A program made the position numbers and the translations under genes. From positions 186,001 through 250,000 of the forward strand of contig JAFEMH010001482.1 in assembly GCA_022495995.1 (NCBI GenBank): a stretch of DNA of 64,000 nt, read 5' to 3'. This DNA comes from Adenophora triphylla var. japonica (lineage: Eukaryota > Streptophyta > Magnoliopsida > Asterales > Campanulaceae). Positions 57,115 to 64,000 of this stretch are shown piece after piece (position 1 is the first letter of the stretch; every line of letters starts with the position of its first letter). Below the pieces are notes generated by a model. It did not search any database and had not been told where the DNA came from. It saw only the letters and a program-made list of their open reading frames with translations.

Positions 57115-58124
57115 CCAGGTTAAACTTGTTCCCGTGGCATGGTAGATATACTGAGGATGCTTTCGGGGATGCCGCTTGGGTGACCCATACTAGGAGGCTG
57201 CTGGTGAGCCTGGAGGGTGATGCTTTATATCTGGGGGAGAGGGTTTATAGACAGCATGGACATAATGTAGCCCCACGCATCCCTCATGATCCTCCGAAGG
57301 ATATTTGGTATCCCCGGGCTCTTCCTGATCTGGAGCGCTTATTGACGGGCATTGATTCCGATGAGCTGTCATCTGATGGGGATTACAACCAGTTTGTGTT
57401 CAACCGACTATTGACTCCTCAGGTTATGGCTGCCAGGAGTACAGCGGGGGTAGGGTCTTCTACCGGGGCATCGATGCCGATCCCTCCTCGCTTCTTTGAG
57501 TACGAGACCGGCGGCGTCATCCGTTGCTCATGTTTTGATATGTCCAAGACTCATCCCCACCTGCGGCTGCCTCGCGGGACTACCTCCGTGAGCATCCTTC
57601 ACTTTTCTGCTCTATTTATGTCCTTTCACTGTATTACTTGCATATTCACCTGCCCATATATACTGCTTCTGAATGTATCTTTTGTTTCTATACCACAGGT
57701 TCCAGCCAAGACCTTCAAGGCGATGGCCAAGGCATTTACAGGGGCTGTTAAGATGTTGCGCCAATTCCAGAAAAGCGCGGAGCACTGGAAGGGGAAGTGT
57801 AGTTCCCAAACTGGTGATGTCATACCTTCCAATAAGAGTCCAAGACCGACCCTGACTTCATCCAGTTCACAGGCGAGCGGCTCCAGGCAGCAGCCCCAGC
57901 AGGATGATGATGACGATGAGGATGACCCCTTCCAGCCCCCGTTTGCCACAATGCCCCAGTGGCACGGATACTATGGTGAGCCCGAGCCTTAGGCTCTAGC
58001 CGAAGAGGATGACGACTCCGACGGTGAGATCTGCGAGGAGCAGGGAGGCGATGGCGATGGCCAGGAGGAGAGTGATTCCAAGGAGAGCGGTGAGCACTCT
58101 GGCGACGACTCAGAGTCAGAATGA
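57115..58124 (+). pseudogene. E4 PMD gene, rest of exon 3 and exon 4
   Basis: Exon 3 resumes after E3 (LFPWHGRYTEDAFGDAAW, then GERVYRQHGHNVAPR) and ends at 57587 with donor GTGAGC. Intron 3 runs to 57698 (CCACAG). Exon 4 starts with VPAKTFKAMAK and runs in frame past a TAG at 57990-57992 to a TGA at 58122-58124. The C-terminal part is highly acidic (DDDDDEDD, then EEDDDSDGE beyond the TAG). It aligns with exon 3 and 4 of E2. The target-duplication arithmetic keeps the frame with the 5' part at 27900-28083. Confidence 0.75.
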
Positions 58125-58790
58125 TTGTAGCGGCCCCCTTTTGCCATGCTTAGGACTTTTGGGGAGGGAAAGAGAGAAAAGACAATGCATGCACTATTTT
58201 ATTGCTTCCAATTTGTAAAACAATTATTTTTGTACTCTGTAATTTAGCAACTAAAGTATTCTCTTGATGGTATCTAAGCTTATTTATTTATATGCATTTG
58301 TCCGTCCCAAAAAAGGCAAAAAAGAATGGCATTTGCTGTGGTTTGGTGTTTTTTGTGGTTTGTGATGTTGGTATTATTTGTGTATTTGTGGATGTATTGG
58401 GTGTAAAGTGTGCCAAATCCTCTCCCATGCGTTTGGTGAGTAAGGGGAATGTATGTATACTGTTTTGGGATGTTTTTGGACAGGTTTGAGCAAGTATCGG
58501 GTCGCCGATGGACTGCTGCAGATGCAGCAACTGCTGGTGTCTGGTGGGGAATCCTGTGTCGGACGACACAGGACTGTCTGGTGGGGAATCCTGTGTCGGA
58601 TGACACAGTACATCTGGAGTCATCCCCTGTCGGATGACATGGATGGTCCCATTAGCAGAATTTCTTGGACAGCAAGCCCCAGCATTTATAAAAGGACAGA
58701 TTCGCAAAAGGCACCTTCCAGCAGTCACAGCAGCCCCAAAATCGATCCTCAACCCCAAAATTAGCCCCAAGATCCAATATTTGGCCCAAA
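58125..58790 (+). promoter_or_regulatory. E4 region between PMD and ORF2, with ORF2 promoter
   Basis: No gene to about 58500. TCCTGTGTCGGACGACACAGGA-type inverted repeats follow: 58552-58573 (ten-base arms, two-base spacer), a variant at 58589-58610, and CCCCTGTCGGATGACATGGA at 58624-58643. TATAAAA is at 58687-58693 and the ORF2 ATG at 58791. The motif matches TGTCATACGACATGG in front of the E4 PMD gene. Confidence 0.6.
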
Positions 58791-60359
58791 ATGGAACATT
58801 ATGATGAGAGATCCAAAACCAAAGAACGCCAATTTCACTCTGATCTCATCAACCTAACCCACCACCATCAAAGCAACAATCGAGGGGTTATTGACCAAAG
58901 GTATGGGTTGAGATGCCTTTGGGCAATAAAGGAGTGGGCGATCGATTGGGATCTTATTCGGGCCGCGTCTAGATATTGGGACCGTGAGAGGCACGTCTTC
59001 ACCTTCTCATACAACGACCTCACACCTACCATTGAGGAGTTTTGCGCACTGACAGAGGGATCTGAGCTTAGAGATGCAGTCTTCCCGTGAGACCCACGAC
59101 CCTTGATCGAGCAGCTGGTCGATTTCTTGGGATTGCCCACAGAGCAGGTATCCGACATGATACTTGACTTGTCTTTCATTGACTTAGCTCAGATAGCCCG
59201 GCTAGCTGTATCATGCCCAGAGCTGTTCGACCTATCCACGTCTATGGACATTTTCATGCTGATCATGGTCTCTTTATACTACTTTTCTGAGTATGATGGG
59301 GTATGCTCCGATTTACTGCTAGGGGTTGTCAGGCAGATGCGGGGTCACCGAGGTACTACTCTGACTGAGATTCGGCCCGGGCAGGGAGAGAGAGACATAG
59401 TACCTATTCTGCTGGCGGAGACATACCATGGGATGGACCGATTGGCTGGAGGGTCGTTATATATGGGATGCGGCAGCCCCTGTCTCTTATCATTGTGACT
59501 TTTTGAGCGCTTGGGGCTTATCTCCCCATTGCCCGCAGGGCAGACTACAGCACCATGGGTTACACGACAGAGGCTAGTGGCTCGGGAGGCTGCGCAGGAG
59601 AGCTGGCAGAGACGGTTGGCCAGGTATACCACCACAGATATTCAGTATTGGGTTCCCAGATGGAGGCTCGATACTATGAGCGACAGACAGGATGATTCTG
59701 TTATTGTGAGGCTACCGGGACTCCATTTCTCATCATTTAGCATCCCATCACTCGTTCTAAGGCAGTACGGGTACCCACAGCAGGTTATTGGCAGATTCAG
59801 AGAGCAGATTGCTCGAGATACCATTCCCCTTGACATGAGTGATGGCAAGACTACCAGATTCTTTGTTAAGGCCTTTTTGGGAGCAGCCTTTCCCGCTCGC
59901 ACACTGATACGGCAGACTCGGGGCATCACATATCAGTCCACATTATATCTTATTTGGTACATGGAGCAGATGGGTCCGGTTCAGCACACTATTGAGGCAT
60001 ATTGACGAGGGACCCGAGGAGGGGATCAAATTAGCCGGGAGTTACGGGATGCTGAGGCGTTGAATGACCCAGACAATGTGACCGACGATTCAACAGCGGA
60101 TTACGAGAGACTCGCAGATAGGAGAGCCAAGATGAGGGACGACCCCGAGGTTATGGCACGAAGGACAGCTTTGAGGGAGGAGAGGGCTGCCCACGCAGCA
60201 CTGAGAGCTGCCAGATTGGTTGACTCACCGGCTCGTAGCATTCCTGAGCCGGGACGACGAGAGACAGGTCTGTTTGAGATATCTAGGCCAAAGACCTCCC
60301 GAGGACCAAGAAAGAGGAAAAAGAAGAGTGCTAGTTCGGGAGCGGGAATGAGTGACTAG
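58791..60359 (+). pseudogene. E4 antisense ORF2
   Basis: One continuous frame of about 523 codons with only three internal stops (TGA 59088, TGA 59496, TGA 60003) and a final TAG at 60357. It has WAIDWDLIRAASRYWDRERH, FSYNDLTPTIEEFCALTEG and GERDIVPILLAETYHGMDRL, matching E2 and E3. The C-terminus is basic (SRGPRKRKKKS). It lies tail to tail with the pol gene. No frameshift is visible, unlike the pol beside it. Possibly DUF7745-like by the FWD...PTIEE pattern; function unknown. Confidence 0.7.
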
Positions 60360-60945
60360 GATTAGGTGATCAGTCCTTGTATCCCCTTATTGCCGACACA
60401 GACAGACTAGACGTAGACTTCTTACTTTTCAAAATTGTACTTTTGTTTATTTTAGTGAGTCTAGAGTAGATCGTGCTTGAACTCATCAAAGAATGTATTA
60501 ATGTAGTGAAAGTTGAAATTACTTCAAAGCTTAATCAAGACACATTTTGGTATTTACAAATATAATTGTTGACAGGATTTGGTATTTTTGTTGATTTTTA
60601 GACCGAACCGCAAGCGGTTGCCTACGTTCCCCTTTTACAAAAGGAGGACTAAGGGGCTCAGGTCTCCGTAGTTTGACTAAATCAACTTTGTGTTTAAGAA
60701 AGGGAAAGCAGAAGGGGGATGAGTGGTGCAACCCTGTTTTTACCTAGACCGCCCGTTTTTAGGGTTTTTAATCTAGTTGGGTATATTCTTTTAGCACCGA
60801 GCGCGCCCTTTGTTTTGCACGAACTGCCTTTTGGGAGGTTTTCAGTCTCGTCTGGGTACATTATTTTCATGCTTTTATTATTTTTTATTTATTATTTTAA
60901 TTATTTTTTTTTATTATTTTTTTATAGAGGAGGGGGAGACTCGAT
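60360..60945. other. E4 convergent junction with conserved block
   Basis: The conserved block 60601-60673 starts with the hairpin AACCGCAAGCGGTT (60606-60619) and includes CCTACGTTCCCC and GGGGCTCAGGTC. The rest has CTAGACCGCCC phrases (60740-60860) and a T/A-rich tract (60860-60926). No gene. Confidence 0.6.
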
Positions 60946-63900
60946 TCAAACATAATAGCGACGCAGCTTATCGTCGTTCACCGGGTGCATAAAGGGGTTA
61001 CCATCTAAGTTTGTCAACCTCATTGCTCCACCAGAAAAGATTTCTCTCACCAAATACGGGCCAACCCAAACTGGTGCCCACTTGCCCAACGGGCTAAATT
61101 GGTTCGGCGGCTTCTCCTTTAAGACCAAATCGCCCACTTTAATGTCACGGGGATGCACTTTCTTGTCAAAGGCCCTAGCCATACGCTTTTGATAAGCCCG
61201 TATGTGTTCCATCGCCTTGAGCCTTCGTTCATCGAGAAGAGCTAATTCGTCATGCCGACTTTGAAGCCAGTTTATCTCATTGACCTCATTTTCTAGTAGA
61301 ACCCGGAGAGAGGGAATCTCTAACTCAATAGGCAAGACGACATCCATCCCATATGTCAAAGCGAATGGGGTTTCACTGATGGCTGTCCTTACTGAAGTAC
61401 GATAGCCCCATAATGCCAGATGAAGCTTCTCAGGCCAATCCCGGTTCCGTTCGGCCATTTTTGGATGATCCTTTCTAAATTCTTATTTGCGACTTCGACA
61501 GCACCATTGGTCTTGGGGCGGTACGGAGATGACTTATGGCGCTTGATCCTGAATTCTGCAAGCAGACTATCGGCATCTCCCTCGAAGTGCGACCCGTTGT
61601 CGGAAATAATCTCATTCGGAACTCCATACCGGCACATAATGTTCTCCTTTACAAAACGGGCCACCTTTTTGGAATTGAGGACCTTGTAGGATGCTGCTTC
61701 AACCCACTTGGTGAAATAATCAACAGCGACCAACACAAATTCATGCCCATTGCTTCCTGCAGGAGTTATCTTCCCAATGACATCAATCCCCCAAGTCGAA
61801 AATGGCCAAGGAGTGCTCATACAATAGAGATCATGGGGAGGTATATGGTTAATATTGGAGAATCGCTGACACTTATCACAAGTTTGCACAAACTGTATAC
61901 AATCAGCCTCTATGTAAATCCAGTAATAGCCCATCCTGAGTATGCTGAACATCAAAGCTCTGGCATTCATATGTGGTCCACATGCACCACCATGGACTTC
62001 CTCCATGACCTTGTTAGCTTTAGTCTTGCTGATATAGAGCAAAAGTGGTCCTCGGTGTCTTTTCTTCCATAAGTCATCTCCCAGAATAACATACTGTGCA
62101 GACAACCTCTTTAAAGCTTGCAGGCTCTTGGCGCGAAGACCCTCTTTCAGTTTACCATCCTTATCTGTCGGGAACGAGGCTTCACCATGTTTGAGATACT
62201 GGAAGATCTGGCTGTACCACAAGTCATCGACTTTCTCCAGTTCAATCTGACAACAGTAGGCAGGGTTCTCACGTCTCCCAATTATGAATGGCTTTACTGA
62301 CTTACCCTCCAGAATCTCTACCAAAGAGGCTAAAGTGGCTAAGGCATCTGCGAATCTGTTCTTGTCCCGAGGTAGATAATGGAACGTGACCTCCTTAAAT
62401 TGGTTGATCAAATCCTCCATATAAGCATAGTACAATTGTAAGTACGGGTCCACGGTTTTCCACTTATTGGACACCTGGTTGATTATTAGCTGAGAGTCTC
62501 CATATACCTCCAACTCTTCGACATTTCTTTCCAGAGCTGCCTCGAGGCCGGCTATGCAAGCTTCATATTCCGCGGCGTTGTTAGTAGCCGGGAAATTCAA
62601 CTTGATAGCGATGGGGGTGTGCACATCCTTTGGGTCAACCAACACCATACCGATACCATTGCCTCTCTTATTGGCGGCACCATCGAAAAATAATTGCCAA
62701 CGGTCTGTACCCTCTACCATAAAAATCCCATCATCCGGAAACTGGGGTTCGAGTCCGCGTGCCTTTGAGCTCGGAAAATCTGCCAAATAGTCTGACAAGG
62801 CTTGGCCTTTGATTGCCTTGCGGGTCATAAATTTGATATCAAACTCGGCTAAGAAGAAGGACCACTTCGCGAGCCTCGACGACAGAGAAGGCTTATCAAA
62901 TAGACACTTGATGGGGTCCATCTTTGACACTAGATACACCGTATACGACAACAGATAATGCCTCAATTTACCGACCACCCATACCAATGCTGCACAGGTT
63001 TTTTCTAAAGCTGAGTAGTTCAATTCACTGCCCTAAAGCTTCCGGCTGATGATATAGATGGCATTTTCCACTTTCGAGTCTGGCTTCTCTTGTGCAAGCA
63101 TGGCTCCGATAGCCGTATCTGTAACCGTTAAATATAGCAGCAAGGGTTTGTCCTTATGCGGGGGGCAAAGGATTGGGGGATGGACCAAGTAGGCCTTGAT
63201 TGTCTCAAAGGCGATCTGACACTCCTCATTCCATTCAACCTCCTGGTTCTTCTTGAGCAGCTTAAAAATCGGTTCACAAATAGAGGTTTACTGATGGATG
63301 AATCGGCTAATATACTGAAGACGGCCCATGAAAGCCTTCACCTCCGTGACTGTCCTTGGTGGCTTCATCTCAATGATAGCCTTAATCTTTCCCGGATCGG
63401 CCTCAATGCCCCGCTCTGTGACCATATATCCCAAAACCTTACCTCGAACCATGCCAAAAGTACATTTCGCCGGGTTCAATCTCATAACATGCTCCCGCAG
63501 TCGGTTAAAGAACTTCCTCAAGTCGACCAAGTGTTGACCATCTGACCCCTTAGAATGGATAATCATATCATCAACATAAACCTCAATCTCCTTGTGGATC
63601 ATATCATGAAAATGTGTGGTAACTGCTCGCTGATAAGTGGCGCCAGCATTCTTCAAACCAAATGGCATAAGCGTATAAAAAAAGGTTCCCCATGGACTGG
63701 TGAAGGCAGTCTTTTCCTGATCCTCCTCGGCCACCTTAATCTGATTGTAACCCGCAAAACCATCTACAAATGACTTGATTTCGTACCTGGCAGTAGTATC
63801 CACTAGTAGATCAATATTGGGCTAGGGAAAATCATCTTTCGGGCTAGCCTTATTGAGATCTCTGAAGTCTACACCAACCCTGACTTTGCCGTTCGACTTG

Positions 63901-64000
63901 GTCACTGTCACTATGTTAGCCAACCACTTCGGGTACTCGATCACTCTAATGAAACCCACCATGAGCAGCTTCTCTATTTCCTCTTTAACCTGAAGATACC
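60946..64000 (-). pseudogene. E4 pol (RT to integrase), cut by window edge
   Basis: The minus strand reads RT from 64000 (VDDMIIHSKG in 63803-63288) through RNase H, second RNase H (WQLFFDGAANKRG, NNAAEYEAC, VYGDSQLIIN, NRFADALATLA) and the integrase zinc finger (GPHMNARALM, CDKCQ). The integrase core (WGIDVIGK, ISDNGSHFEGD, GAVEVANKNLE) follows, and the stop is at 60946. Stops lie at 63824-63822, 63290-63288 and 63035-63033. A one-base loss near 61456-61461 splits the integrase tail. The second RNase H and integrase cores keep all catalytic residues. Gag, protease and the 5' LTR are outside the window. Confidence 0.92.

Larger units (their letters stand above)
8447..64000 (-). mobile_element. 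E4: Tat-lineage element, interrupted by E2 and E3
   Basis: Present as 8447-9472, 27002-28083 and 57110-64000, and it continues past the window. Gag-pol is on the minus strand (60946 onward). Its antisense ORF2 (58791-60359) and PMD gene (9002 to 58124, split by two insertions) are on the plus strand. Joining across E2 restores one intron between exons 1 and 2. Joining across E3, minus one target copy, keeps the exon 3 frame. It is therefore the recipient of both younger elements. Its 5' LTR lies beyond 64000. Its 3' LTR is either left of the window or is the LTR at 6679-8446. Confidence 0.8.

Overview
This window is intergenic plant nuclear DNA made almost entirely of nested LTR retrotransposons. 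I found no ordinary host gene, tRNA, rRNA or CRISPR array. The plant origin rests on four signs: Tat/Ogre-lineage Ty3-gypsy polyproteins with a second RNase H, a Ty1-copia element with the plant initiator-Met primer site, plant-mobile-domain (PMD) genes with GT-AG introns, and C-to-T decay typical of silenced plant repeats.

Layout. E1 (1-8446, minus, cut by the left edge) is the 5' part of a Tat-type element: LTR, primer-binding site (PBS), leader, and decayed gag and pol. E4 (8447 to beyond 64000, minus) is the oldest host element and survives in three pieces: 8447-9472, 27002-28083 and 57110-64000. E2 (9473-27001, minus, duplicated target GAAAG) sits in intron 1 of E4's PMD gene. E3 (28084-57109, plus, target CCCTG/CCCAG) sits in exon 3 of the same gene. 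A copia element (39382-49938, minus, target GTGGG) sits in E3, just in front of an antisense gene.

E2, E3 and E4 share one plan. In element-sense order it is LTR, PBS, leader, short gag, protease, RT, RNase H, second RNase H, integrase, a conserved structured block, two genes on the OPPOSITE strand, a minisatellite field, polypurine tract and LTR. The antisense genes are ORF2 (single exon, basic tail, perhaps DUF7745-like) and a four-exon PMD gene (basic start, acidic tail, all introns phase 0). Every copy is broken by nonsense codons or frameshifts.

The most interesting signal is regulatory. Within each element, the LTR promoter and the promoters of both antisense genes carry the same short palindrome, usually 18-45 bp upstream of a TATA-like box. 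The palindrome differs from element to element: GGTCCGTACGGACC in E3, AGCCGTNCGGCY in E2, TGTCGGATGACAYGG in E4 (only its two antisense promoters are in the window), TCCGCGCGGA in E1 (LTR only). This looks like a self-recognition code coupling element transcription to the antisense proteins. It recalls the VANC/motif pairs of Arabidopsis VANDAL transposons, but that parallel is inference. Other possible RNA-level signals are an LTR hairpin with compensatory changes, two conserved leader blocks, and a stem-loop block where pol and ORF2 converge.
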